Below, in pieces: positions 12,155 to 22,121 of a stretch of 30,000 bases of DNA (positions are counted from its first letter, which is position 1; every line of letters starts with the position of its first letter). The stretch is from Chrysomallon squamiferum (Eukaryota; Mollusca; Gastropoda; Neomphalida; Peltospiridae): the NCBI GenBank assembly GCA_012295275.1, contig CM022679.1:7869669-7899668 (forward strand), read 5' to 3'. Made by a program: the position numbers and the translations under genes. The notes under the pieces were generated by a model that was not told the origin of the DNA, made no database searches, and saw only the letters and a list, made by a program, of their open reading frames with translations.

Positions 12155-12548
12155 CAGCTACATACGATTAACACTGTCGATAACTTTTATTGTGTGTGGT
12201 TTATAACAATTACAGTCAATGTAAGATAATTAGATTATTACACAGACACCCAGGTTCTACAAAATTTATCAAATCTTTGTAACATAAAAACAGCTATGTA
12301 TGTATTATAACACTGTGTTGATAACTGTTATTGTGTATGGCTGATAAAAGCAGCAATTACAGTCATTGTAAGATAACTGAATTATTACAAAGACACCCAG
12401 GTTCTATGAAATTTATTCAAATCTTTGTAACATAAAAACAGCTATGTATGTGTGTTATATAACACTGTGTTGATAACTGTTATTGTGTATGGCTGATAAC
12501 TGAATTATTACACAATCACCCAGCATCTATGAAATTTATTAAATCTTT
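12155..12548. repeat. Three-copy tandem repeat, unit 136-148 bp, third copy with internal deletion
   Basis: CAGCTA marks the copies at 12155, 12291 and 12439. Shared blocks include AACACTGTGTTGATAACTGTTATTG, GACACCCAGGTTCTA and AAATCTTTGTAACATAAAAA. Copies two and three are very close. The third jumps from GGCTGATAA straight to CTGAATTATTAC, missing about 30 bases that lie between two GATAA words in copy two. Confidence 0.85.
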
Positions 12549-12839
12549 GTTTTTTTCTGGTCAGTGAAGGGGGATATGATGTAATTCTCAAGTGAATTTA
12601 AACAAACAAAGCCAGTTAAATTCTTGTTTTACATCTCACTGTGAACACACTTCAAAGTTATGAAAAACAATGTTAAACTGGTTTTGTTTTAGATTCAATA
12701 AAATTCATCATTTTGATACTGAATAAAGAAGTAACATCTGTTTAGTTTAAAAATTAAATATTTTATAATTTGAAATTTCTAAACCACTGTATATTTTAAA
12801 ATTATATCTGTTAATAACGTAGTAAAAATTAAGATATTC

Positions 12840-13020
12840 ATGCATGTGTATGTTTGCATATATATCTCTCTATTCATGTATTTAGTATGTATGTATGTAT
12901 ATATGTACATATGTATGAAATGCTATGTATTTATGCATCCGTGTCTAAATGCATGTGTATCTGTATGCTGTATTATGTATGTATGTATGTATGTATGTAT
13001 GTATGTATGTATGTATGTAC
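12840..13020. repeat. (ATGT)n-type microsatellite
   Basis: Scattered ATGT/ATAT words lead into a pure ATGT run at about 12974-13019. It has the same motif class as the array at 9.8 kb. Confidence 0.9.
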
Positions 13021-13850
13021 ATATTCTCACAAACACAAACATAAATGTCTGTATCATGTATTACATATTCTCACAAACAAATAAAAAAAAATTAAAAAAA
13101 AACAATAAAAAAAAAAACTTTTAAAAACATCAGGTGGAAGTCTATTTTAAATCACTGAGTGAGATAAAATTATGTAACTAGAGTTGTCTTTTTTTTCTTT
13201 TTTTTTTTTACCTTTTTACCCTGATTAACTCCGTGTGTACAGGTATGAAGTGAAAAGCTTACACAGACCTGCAGGTGGTTTGTTGTGTCATGTTTACATT
13301 CGCCAAGCTGAACTTTCCACACACAGAAAAAAAATAAAAAAAATAAACTTTGAGTGGCAAGCAAACATTATTGTACATAAAGCAAACACATTTAGGAAAA
13401 GAGATTCTTTTTAACAAACCACGCAACATGATCACAGACATCTTTTCTCTATTAGCAGAGAGAGTTTAAAAATTAACACGTATACAAATGTTTTTTCTTC
13501 TTTTTTCAAGTTTTTAATTTTTTTTTTTTTTTTTTTGTAATGCAAAGAGGAAATATGAAGTTAACTTCCTTTTTTTTAGTTTTCATGTGAAATTAATTTG
13601 GGTTTAGTTACAAGCATTTATTTGTTATATTCTTGCATTTTGTGAAGGAAATTTTTTTTTTTACCATTAAAAAAGCATTATTTGTGTTGATATGCAGATA
13701 TTTTGAATTGTTATGTTAAAAAAAAAAAACATGAAGATGTTGGTATAAAAAAAATTAAATTGTACAAATTGTAAAACTTTTCTCATTTATTGAAATTTCT
13801 GTGAATTTACAATTATTTAAACTTGATTTCTGAGTAAAAAGACATCTATA

Positions 13851-14138
13851 AAATCATCATTTTTAACATGTAGTAGTTTTGGTATATTATAGGAAGCTGT
13901 TCTTTCACCAATGACTGTTTATGTCTTTAAATTTACTATTATTTGAATAAGTAACAACTTATCTCTTTATAATCATCATTTTTTAACAAGAAGTATTTTC
14001 TTTGCAGGGTGCTATTCTTTCACAAACAGATGTAAATCTACTATCATTTGAATGATTAACAACTGATCTCTCTGTAATCATCATCATCATTTTAACATGA
14101 AGTATTTTTGTTGCAGGGAGCTATTCTTTCACAAACGG
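13851..14138 (+). repeat. Three tandem copies of a 109-115-bp unit containing the 3' splice site
   Basis: Each copy runs from ATCATCAT-TTTAACA through a T-rich tract and an AG to GCTATTCTTTCACAAAC-like exon sequence. The AGs fall at 13891-13892, 14006-14007 and 14115-14116. Copies two and three differ at about 5 of 46 positions around the splice site; copy one is more diverged, with TATTATAG in place of TTTGCAG. Copy spacing is 115 and 109 bases. Only copy three continues into the BTB frame. Confidence 0.85.
14098..14118 (+). other. Splice acceptor of the main BTB-BACK exon
   Basis: AGTATTTTTGTTGCAG/GG has a pyrimidine tract and CAG ending. The frame of the BTB protein is open upstream as far as TGA at 14098-14100, which lies before this acceptor, so the exon boundary is consistent with the open frame. 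TTAAC words at about 14057 and 14092 are possible branch-point contexts. Confidence 0.65.
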
Positions 14139-15303
14139 CTGTCTGTGGCTGTGGTGGCCTGACCCGAGAAGATCTGTAAAATGCTGCGGACCGGCGAGAA
14201 TGAAACGATTCAGTGCACCCAACCGGCACTACCCCGACCCCACCTGCCCGCCCCAGGGGGTGGACGACGACGACGACACAGCCAGCCTCAGTGACGGCAG
14301 CAAGAAGGTGAAGACGGCGCAGTCGTTCGAGTCGCTGTTCGACAACGAGTCTCACAGCGACGTCGTGCTGGACGTCAACGATGGACAGTTCACGTTCCAC
14401 GCGCACAGAATGATTCTCGGGATGAAGAGCGAGGTCTTCGCTTCGCTGCTGAACAACGTCGCGGCAGCCGACGGGCAGACGTCGACACTGCGCCTCCGGG
14501 AACAGCAGGAATGCGCCCGCATCTTCAGCCGCTTCCTCTACTTCATCTACAGCGGCGCCGTCTGGCTGCACAGGGACTATGTCATTCCTCTGCACAGGCT
14601 GGCGGAGAAGTATACCGTCAGGCCTCTGTGTTCACACTGTGAAAGCTACATTCAGCAGCTGCTGTCAAACACAATTTCCTCGCCAGCCAGTTCCAGAGGA
14701 TTTGCCATCAGCGTGGTGCACGACTTGTGCGAAAACAACAACAACAGCAGCAGCAGCAGCAGCATGGACGAAATAAAGCGTCTGGCCTTCAAGGTTCTGT
14801 GCATTCGTTTCAAGGAGTTCGTGCGCAGCGACCACTGGGTCAACTGCTCCTGGAACATCGTCCGCGATCTCATTCAGAGTGACGACTGCAACGCTGAGGA
14901 GAGCTTCATCCTGACTTCGGCTACGGACTGGATGAAGAAGAACAAGCTGCAGGCCAAAGGTCAGATAGAGGACATCCTTTCGAACATTCGCTACCCGCTC
15001 CTGAACAGGAGGGTGCTGTACCATCTGCAGAAAAACGGAGCGTTCAAGAACTTCCCGTGTGTTCAGGACTTGGTGGACAACGCCGTCAAATACCACTGCT
15101 TCAAAGACCTGCCAGAAGCCAAGGACGACTTCGTCGGTGTTCAGTTTGAGCAGCGCGATAACAGACTGCGTGGTTCGCAAGCAGAGATCAGCAACGTTGC
15201 GGCAGCATCGTCGGTTATTAATAATAATAATAATAATAATAACAGCAGCAGTACTGACTGCAGTGTTGTGCAACAGTTGACTAAAACTGGTGACCCTACA
15301 TGA
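14117..15303 (+). CDS. BTB-BACK domain protein, BTBD17/Tango10-like
   Basis: From the Met at 14200 this encodes 367 residues; the exon is open 83 bases further upstream to the acceptor. Numbering from that Met: poly-Asp (22-26), a BTB/POZ domain (about 41-153) with S-H-S-D-V-V-L-D-V and F-H-A-H-R-M-I-L, then I-P-L-H-R-L-A-E-K-Y typical of BTBD17 and galectin-3-binding-protein relatives. A BACK domain follows (about 158-305), interrupted by an Asn4-Ser6 insert (179-188). The tail carries Asn8-Ser3 (341-351) encoded by an AAT repeat. BTB domains dimerise and may recruit cullin-3; the molecular role of BTBD17 is little defined. No signal peptide is seen, unlike vertebrate BTBD17, and the C-terminus is shorter than vertebrate members, so further exons are possible. 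The exon is visibly GC-richer than its surroundings, as expected for coding DNA. Frames on the opposite strand here are shadows. Family BTB-BACK is near certain; the BTBD17 assignment is probable. Confidence 0.9.
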
Positions 15304-16010
15304 CCTCGCGTCTGTCTTGATTCGGATTTTTTGTGAAAGGAATAATAATATATGAAAGTCAGTGCATTTCTGTGAGATACTTTCTTGTATGGATAAAAGA
15401 GAGCGGTGAACAGGTATCGACTGAATGTCAGTGAAAGATAATAGTTTCAGAAGAATTTCACTGTGGCAGATAAAAAGTGAATTTCTGTGGGCAAATACGT
15501 TCTAATGTGACAAGTTCTTGGTCTTAAGATAACTTCTTGATTCCTGATAAATTTAATTAATTTTTAAATAAATTTTAAATTTTATTTTTTAATGTACACT
15601 AGAGGGTTTCTTTTCTTCTTTTTTTATTCTTGAAGAAATAGTTAAGTATCTGTAATGAATTTTTTCTAAATTTATTTCCTTTTTTAAATTTATTTATTGT
15701 AACATTATGTAAGACATCTGCTGTTAACAATGATCAAAATATTTATCTAAATGAGCTATTTGTGTGAGGGAAGCTTGTATCATTAAAAAAAATGGAAACA
15801 ATAGAATAAAATGTCAGAGAATGAGCCATTACTAAATTAGATTTCAGAACATTTGTTTCTAATTATCTCTTATCAGTAAAAAATTAAAATCCAATATTTT
15901 TATAATGTAAATATAATTCTTATCTCTGAAATACAATTAAGTATTTTAAAAATTTTAAATTTTAAATTAGTTTAAAAATTCATTTTTCAAGATGAAATGA
16001 AAATAAAGAT
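15304..16010 (+). other. 3' UTR with three candidate poly(A) signals
   Basis: After the TGA at 15301-15303 the sequence becomes AT-rich and non-coding. AATAAA occurs at 15567-15572, 15805-15810 and 16002-16007. The last two have fewer competing A/T repeats around them. Several ATTTA words could act as AU-rich instability elements, though they are common in such composition. The actual cleavage site cannot be chosen from sequence alone. Confidence 0.5.
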
Positions 16011-16135
16011 CTCTGCTGCCAGATACATTTTGAAAAAAATGTGAAACAAACAGTTTTAAGTTTTTATTCTGGGGATTTTAAATTAATAAAAAGGAGAAGT
16101 TTTCAGGAAAAAAATAAAAGTTTTAAGAAAAATAA

Positions 16136-16275
16136 CACATACATACATAACTATATACATACTAACACACACAGACAAACACTAACACATACACACACAA
16201 ACCCAAAGAAGCACACATAGATAGATATATATATATACACAAACACATAACACACACACATACATACATACACCA
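16136..16275. repeat. ACAT/ACAC/TA microsatellite cluster
   Basis: ACATACATA, ACACACA, ATAGATAGATATATAT and further ACATACA words. This is a degenerate compound microsatellite that probably marks the end of the transcribed unit. Confidence 0.75.
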
Positions 16276-16489
16276 TTCAATTTTTTATCACCAAATTCAA
16301 CACGTCACAACTTCTTAACTTTCTCCTACGATAAACTTTCATTTTCATCACTTTCACTTTCATCGTAACAAAACATGCTTGCAAACAACCTCCCCACCAA
16401 TGTTAATCCATGTTTTAGCAAACCATCTTATGAAAAAAAAAAAAAAAAAAAAGAAGAAAAATGGTTTATAATGTGTATGTAAATAAACA

Positions 16490-16680
16490 AATTACAAACA
16501 GTTATCTTCGTGTGTCATTCTGTTTTGCCTGAGTACTGGAGGCTTGCACCCAGACAACCTGGCTCCAGCGAACACTATCACAGAGCTGCTTCACTGACCC
16601 TGGCACAGAGCCCACTTGCCTTGTCTGTCTCTCTTTGTTTATACACAAATCAGGAGGAAATTAGGTGGTCTCACCCACCA
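16490..16680. other. Unrecognised higher-complexity island
   Basis: About 190 bases with balanced composition, including TACTGGAGGCTTGCACCCAG and CTGCTTCACTGACCCTGGCA, end in a T tract at 16682-16704. A 68-codon plus-strand frame crosses it and runs into poly-Phe. No domain is recognised. The abrupt edge at a homopolymer would suit a short retroposon, but no pol III boxes were found. Confidence 0.3.
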
Positions 16681-16708
16681 GTTTTTTTTTTTTTTTTTTT
16701 TTTTGCAA

Positions 16709-17610
16709 ACTACTGAATTAAGCCGTTTTTTCTGTTATAGACAGAATATTAGAAAGATAACATAGATGATTGCATGGAAATGGTCTGTTATGTCTTTTAA
16801 ATGTATAAGAGAACAGTTTAGTATCTTTTTTTTTTGTTTAGATAATAATCAAACTGTTTTCTGTTATAGAATATTGAAAAGATAAAATACATGATTACAT
16901 GGAAATGGTCTGTATTTCTTGTACAAATGTAATTGAACAGTTTAATATCACTTCTTTTTTTTAATATATAAATAAAACTGTTTTTTGTTATAGAATATTA
17001 AAAATATAAAATACATGATTATTACAGAAATGGTTTGTATTTCTTGGTTACATACTGCTAACCACTTGAGTTTAGAAACTACTGAATATAACTGGATTGT
17101 TGTTTTTGTTTTTTTTATCATAATCAAATATTCAAAATATAAAATAGATGATTATACAAAAATGGTCTGTCTATTTTTTAAAATTAAAACATAAGATATA
17201 ATTTATCTGAAATACTGAAGAGATAAAATAACTAAAAAATTTACTTTTTAAAATACTGAGATAAAGTTCAACAGTTAATTATATACTTTTTAAATATTCT
17301 AAATGAAAATTATTATCCGTTACAGTCAGAACATTAAAATATTTTATTAAAAAATACAAGATAAATGAGCATAACTTGACAGTTGATTATAAACAGTTTT
17401 TTAAAAATATCAAATCAGTCAGTTTCCCATTACAGCGAGAATATTAAAATATAAAATTCAGTTTATCAAAAATGGCAAAATGATAAAACAGTTAAATAAG
17501 ATGCTCAAATATTTTTGTGTAAGAGTTGAGATTAAACAGTTTTTAAAAGTACTAAATCAAAACAAAACATTAAAATAAAAAACACAGTTTGTCTAAAACA
17601 ACGAAGACTG
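16709..17610. repeat. Diverged tandem array, unit about 105-129 bp, about 7 copies
   Basis: CTGTTATAGAATATT-like words recur at 16732, 16861 and 16985, with weaker versions near 17115, 17200, 17318, 17426 and 17556. They are followed by AAGATAAAATACATGATTA and GGAAATGGTCTGTATTTCTTG in the better copies. The first three are clearly related; later ones decay progressively. There is no coding frame. Confidence 0.7.
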
Positions 17611-18487
17611 CCAATCATTTATTAAAATAATGAAATTTTCATTTTAATTACTTTTATTTCTATTCTCTTTTTTTAAAATTTGTAAAATGAATTATTAGTT
17701 TGGTTTTTAAAAAACTGACGAAAAATTATTTGTGAAATAGTAATGTTCCTGGAGCAGGGTAATTCAAAAATATTCAAAAATATTATACATTAAAATTTAA
17801 ATAATAAAAAAAAAAAAAGTTTGATTGATGACTGATTCTTCTTGTATGACATTCAGTAATAATTCAGAAAGAGCAATCTTGCAATACAAACTTGTTCAGT
17901 TCACGCAAAACCGTGAATCCAGGATCATTCTTGCAAAAAGTGAATGACGAGACTTTATTTTTTTAAACAGTGAATCTGATTAGAAATATAATATTTCACT
18001 GTCACACACAAGAAGTGTGACCAGATTTTCTTAGTGACTCAGTTTGGATGGCTGTTGTGTTGTCATTTTGAATAATGTCTAACAATTACACGAAGGGAAA
18101 AAAAAAAAAAAAACCACTTTCAGAATTTATAAAAGCTCAACATATCACAGCCCAGTTAACCATTTATCTTAAACCACTGGATTCAGAACAGTAATATTGT
18201 ACATATATTATTATCTGTAATACTGAAGAATTCACTACAATTTGTAACAAAAGCAGATTAAACTGAATACATGTTTGTAATTATCTGATTATGTAAAACT
18301 AATTTTTCTTAAAAAGACATTTTGGATAATGGATTGTTGTTGACTTGAGTAATTGTTCTGTTGTGAATTTATCGACTGAATCCACTGAACAGAACTGAAC
18401 AACATTATCATTATGATAAACACCTTTCATCTGCGACAATGAAAATAACTGTATTTGATATGCGTCTTTTATGGGTATACTTCTGAA
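17611..18487. other. Intergenic AT-rich sequence, no gene seen
   Basis: Mostly unique AT-rich DNA with an A run near 18099-18113. The patch 17,890-17,960 holds TTCACGCAAAACCGTGAATCC, a short imperfect inverted repeat. A 67-codon minus-strand frame (18299-18502) has no recognisable features. Confidence 0.4.
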
Positions 18488-18559
18488 ACTATAAAACATC
18501 AAAGTGGAAAAATCCTTTGGAATAATTCCTAGTTATTGCTTTGTAAGTATGGCAGTCTT

Positions 18560-19080
18560 CACTCCATGATTCAGAAAATTTACAGCCACTAAATAAATAA
18601 AAATATAATTATATTTATATTCATTAAACTGCAAAATGGACAGATGATCTGCCTTCAGAGGAAACTTTTGATTACAAAGTATGAATCCACAGAACACATT
18701 GAAATAGAATATTTACAACCATTAAATAAATAAAAGATATAATTACTTTTTTGTACATTAAACTCTAAACGAGCAAATGATATTCCCTCGGAGGAAACTT
18801 CTGATTACAAAAATATGCATTCATGGAACATCATGTAATAGAATATTTACAACCATTAAATAAATAAAAATAATAATCTGTTATTTTTCATTGATTAAAC
18901 TACAAATGAGTAAATGATATTCCCCCAGAGGAAACTTTTGATTACAAAATATTTATCCAAAAAAACCACCCGGAATGTTTAAAAACATTAGATAAATAAA
19001 AATGCAATTATTTTGTATTCATTAAACTACAAATGAGCAAATGATCCTGCCTCAGGGAAAAAGCTTGTAACTACAAAATA
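18560..19080. repeat. Tandem array, unit 127-137 bp, about 4.5 copies
   Basis: ATTAAAC marks copies at 18623, 18757, 18894 and 19021. Each continues ...AAATGAGCAAATGAT, then a CTCAGAGGAAACTTTTGATTAC-like block, then an ATTCATGGAACATC-like block, then ATATTTACAACCATTAAATAAATAAA. The last copy runs into the protease-like fragment at 19,081 instead of the usual ending, and the junction itself looks weakly homologous to the array. Confidence 0.8.
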
Positions 19081-19257
19081 TTCATCCCGACAACATCGTA
19101 TTACAACGTCTACATCGGAGCTAATGACCTCTGGTCATTCCGTGGATTCTATGGTGACCAGGCAATCTGCAGCAAACTCTACCTACATCCAACGTTCAGA
19201 CAACACGGCACCAACGACATCGGCATGGAATTGAATAACAAAAAGAATGGAATTTAG
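19081..19257 (+). pseudogene. Trypsin-like (S1) serine protease fragment around the catalytic Asp
   Basis: The frame reads S-Y-Y-N-V-Y-I-G-A-N-D-L-W, then G-D-Q-A-I-C-S-K-L-Y-L-H-P-T-F, then T-N-D-I-G-M-E-L, ending in TAG at 19255-19257. This follows the order of S1 peptidases between the catalytic His and Ser: the strand with V-x-x-G-x-x-x-L, the I-x-x-H-P-x-F motif, and N-D-I-x-L with the catalytic Asp (codon 19216-19218). D-I-G-M-E-L is one residue shorter than the usual D-I-A-L-x-x-L. There is no clear splice donor before the stop, and I found no His or Gly-Asp-Ser-Gly-Gly segment nearby. It is therefore most likely an exon relic or captured fragment, although a live exon with unusual boundaries is possible. 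Confidence 0.6.
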
Positions 19258-19334
19258 CTTCAGACAATGAATGTAAACAGCCCTGCCCACCAGACACATT
19301 TGTGTTTCTCCAGAGGATTTCGTGTGCAGGTTTT

Positions 19335-19690
19335 AAAACTCTTATTAACTTTTCAAAAAGAGCTTTTGAGGAAATAAAACATTAATAATATATTGAAAAT
19401 AGGAGTAATTGGAATGAAATTCAAACTGATTTATTTAAGACAAACTTGTTACAGAATTACGTAGAGATTTGTAAAATTATTAACATTTTCCAGTCTGTGT
19501 AAACACTTTAGAAAAGCTTTTAAAACATATAATAAATGATAATTCTGAAAGTGGAATTTTACAAACAAATTTAAATTGACTTATTCAAGTCTGAACAGGT
19601 TGAACATTTTCAGAATTACATAATTTGTGGCTATTACCAATAAAATATATAATTTCACAAGATGTTTTAAAGAAAGGAAACATTTCTTAA
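19335..19690. repeat. Two-copy diverged tandem repeat, about 170 bp
   Basis: The segment AAAGAGCTTTTGAGGAAATAAAACATTAATAATATATTG (about 19359) aligns with AAAAGCTTTTAAAACATATAATAAATGATAATTCTG (about 19512). Downstream, CAAACTGATTTATTTAAGACAAACTTGTTACAGAATTAC aligns with TTAAATTGACTTATTCAAGTCTGAACAGG...CAGAATTAC. A third start may lie near 19660. Confidence 0.6.
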
Positions 19691-20200
19691 AATTAATTTA
19701 AAAATATATATACATATGTAAGTTCAAAATAGATTTATCTCTTATGTCTAAGAGTATCTTTAACTAATTTTTAAGGAATTAAAAAAAAATTTAAAAGTTT
19801 AAAATATATATGAAAAATTTCTGTCTTAGCTACAAGAATGTTTATGACTGAAAAAAAAATGAATGAAATTAAAAAAAAATTAATTAAAAAAAAAATATAT
19901 ATAAAATGAATTTATATCTTAGCTATAAGATTTAAGGAATTAAAATATATGTGTGTGTGTGTGTGTGTTCTTATCTCTGCTCTAAGAATTTCTAGTACTA
20001 AATTTTTATAGAATTAAATGTTTAAATATTTGAAAAAAATATATGAGTTTAAAAAAAAATATATGCATAAAATAGATTTATTATCTCTTTGCCAAAAATG
20101 TTTTAAGGAAATAGAAAATAAAATATATGAATTTAAAAATATGTATAAAACAGTTTTATCTTTTAGCAATGAAAATCTCTCTATGTTTATTGACTGTTTC
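19690..20200. repeat. Diverged tandem array, unit about 75-110 bp, about 6 copies
   Basis: AAAATAGATTTATCTCTTATGTCTAAGAG at about 19727 has relatives near 19803, 19900, 19965, 20065 and 20140, each after an A-rich/ATAT block and before TTTAAGGAATTAAAA-like sequence. A GT run (about 19949-19967) sits inside one unit. Very AT-rich and non-coding. Confidence 0.6.
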
Positions 20201-20455
20201 CTTTTCTTTCTGTTTTAATATTGATTTTTAAAATGTAAGCAAGTTTCCCCCATACATACTCTCAATTCTAAAGTATAGATTCTTATTGATCAGAAATTGT
20301 TGAAACATCTGAAACAGAATCAAGCTTTGGCAACTTAAACGTTTCAGATAACTGGGATTTCAGTATTTTAATCCTAATATTATTTTGTCTATTTGTTTAT
20401 CAAACTGTTTCAACTTCAAATTGAAAGAGACTAAAAAAAGCTTTTTAAAAATGAT

Positions 20456-20718
20456 AATAATGATGATGATGAACTTGATTAGAAAAAGGAACATAAATGA
20501 TGAGTTAAATCATTTTTAAAAATGTTTCCATTTATAACCATTATTTCCAAAAATTGTTGCAAAAATAAATATAACAAAAATTTAAAAAACAGCAGAAATA
20601 ATAATAATAACAATAATAATATTAATAAATGAATTAATAAAAATAATAATAAAAATAACAATAATAATAATAATAATAAATAAAAAATAATAATAACAAT
20701 AATAATAATAATAATAAC
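20456..20718. repeat. AAT/AAC trinucleotide array
   Basis: A short ATGATGATG run near 20461 is followed by an AAT-based array with AAC and AAAT interruptions from about 20597 to 20718. Minus-strand frames rich in Ile and Leu arise from it. Confidence 0.85.
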
Positions 20719-20929
20719 ATAAATGAAGAACACTAAAGAAAATATAAAGTGATGTTTTTATAATCAGTTTTCCTTTCATGTAAATCTTTACGTATCAAAC
20801 TCAAATTAAAACAAATGAACAGCAAGACAATTCCCAATTCCCTATCCTAAAAATATCTGTAATTTTAAAAACACAACAAAACAATTGCTGGCAGCAACAA
20901 TCAGATACTAATAGCCATGAATTCAATTG

Positions 20930-21650
20930 AACATGTATTTCTTTTGTTATTATTATTATTAAATAAATATTAAATAATAACATATGAATATAACTGATAT
21001 GTCCATTACAGTTGAATGGAAACTGATTCATTAAAACACATAAATAATTTGTTATTAATATAATGGATGCATCCATTACAATGGAAATTAAACAAATTTG
21101 CTGGCTGTTATTATTATTAACTACATATTAAATAATTTGATATTAATATAATGGAAAGGAAACAAATGTAAAACACAAACTTGTTGTCATTATTAGTAAA
21201 AAAATATTAAATAATAAATATGAACGTTATTGATAAAATGTTACTATGAATGAAAAGCAAGCAAGTCAATAAAATACATCCTTCAGATTTTATTATTACT
21301 GAATACAAATTCATACAATAAATACTGATGAAGATTATGAATGATATAAACTGTTATGAGTAAAAAAGAAAGACAGACAATAAAACACACATTTCTGGTT
21401 GTTATTATTGTTATTATTATTGTCAAATAAATATCCATTAACTGTGTGTGATGAACACTGTATTACTGAAATAACTCTCACAGCAGTTCAAAATGACTAA
21501 ATAAACATTCATTAAATAATGCATGCAGTGAATATCATTGACATAAATAATACAACAATTCAAAATTATTAAATAAATTTCCGACTGTTTATGAATGAAT
21601 GCAGTTAAAATAATTCAAAATTATTAAATAAATGTCTGTGATGTATGTGA
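20930..21650. repeat. Diverged tandem array, unit about 85-115 bp, 6 or more copies
   Basis: GTTATTATTATTA...AAATATTAAATAATA blocks recur near 20945, 21040, 21108, 21190, 21290 and 21400, each followed by a segment with GAATGGAAAC or related and an AAAACACA-like ending. The downstream part repeats TTCAAAATTATTAAATAAA near 21487, 21560 and 21615. Boundaries between units are blurred by mutation. Confidence 0.55.
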
Positions 21651-22058
21651 CTGATTAAAAACTGCTGCAACAGTTTTTCGAAAAAAAATGTCAACTGAGA
21701 ATCTTCTCGGCATTTTATGGAACCACTAAAACAACTAGAGAATGTCTGCCAATGTTTTCGTGACGGAGAGACAGAAAAAGGAAAAAAATTGCCATGAATC
21801 ACTGGAACGTAGGACAATATTTCACTGACATTAAGAACACAGCTTGACCATATTATACAGCAATGAAATTAAGTTTAGCGGAGAACTGCTGCGAGCTGCG
21901 GGTCTGTTATTAATGTGTTTGTTTGTGGGTACAAATTCATTATGAGGGGCAGTTGAGAAAACACTTTTACATTTTATGCAGGTTAAACACCCCCAAAGGT
22001 GTAATATATGAAATGATGATAATCATTTCAAATGCCAGAAGCTCAATGCTTAGCTGAA

Positions 22059-22061
<3 letters not shown>
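21651..22061. other. Intergenic sequence of moderate complexity, no gene seen
   Basis: This includes GAGAACTGCTGCGAGCTGCGGGTCTG near 21880. A 70-codon minus-strand frame (21605-21817) starts in the adjacent array and shows no domain. No regulatory motif can be supported. Confidence 0.35.

Positions 22062-22121
<60 letters not shown>

Larger units (their letters stand above)
6800..14116 (+). other. Proposed first intron of the BTB-BACK gene, 7.3 kb
   Basis: It begins GTAAGT and ends TTTTTGTTGCAG. It is AT-rich and full of repeats listed separately. No internal exon was recognised, although small leader exons cannot be excluded. Two less repetitive islands stand out at about 7,720-8,030 and 8,870-9,040. 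The remaining unlabelled parts (6,810-7,720, 8,400-8,870, 11,270-12,120 and 13,020-13,850) hold A/T tracts and AAT repeats near 7,380 and 7,437, with nothing gene-like. Confidence 0.5.

Noticed and set aside
14181-14183. Upstream ATG as start of the BTB protein
   Set aside because: It is in a different frame from the BTB-BACK sequence and reaches a stop early; it could at most be an upstream frame if translation began in this exon.
14092-14595. 167-codon and 202-codon minus-strand frames opposite the BTB-BACK exon
   Set aside because: They are antisense shadows of a GC-rich coding exon; the plus strand has a clear BTB-BACK domain and the minus frames show no domain.
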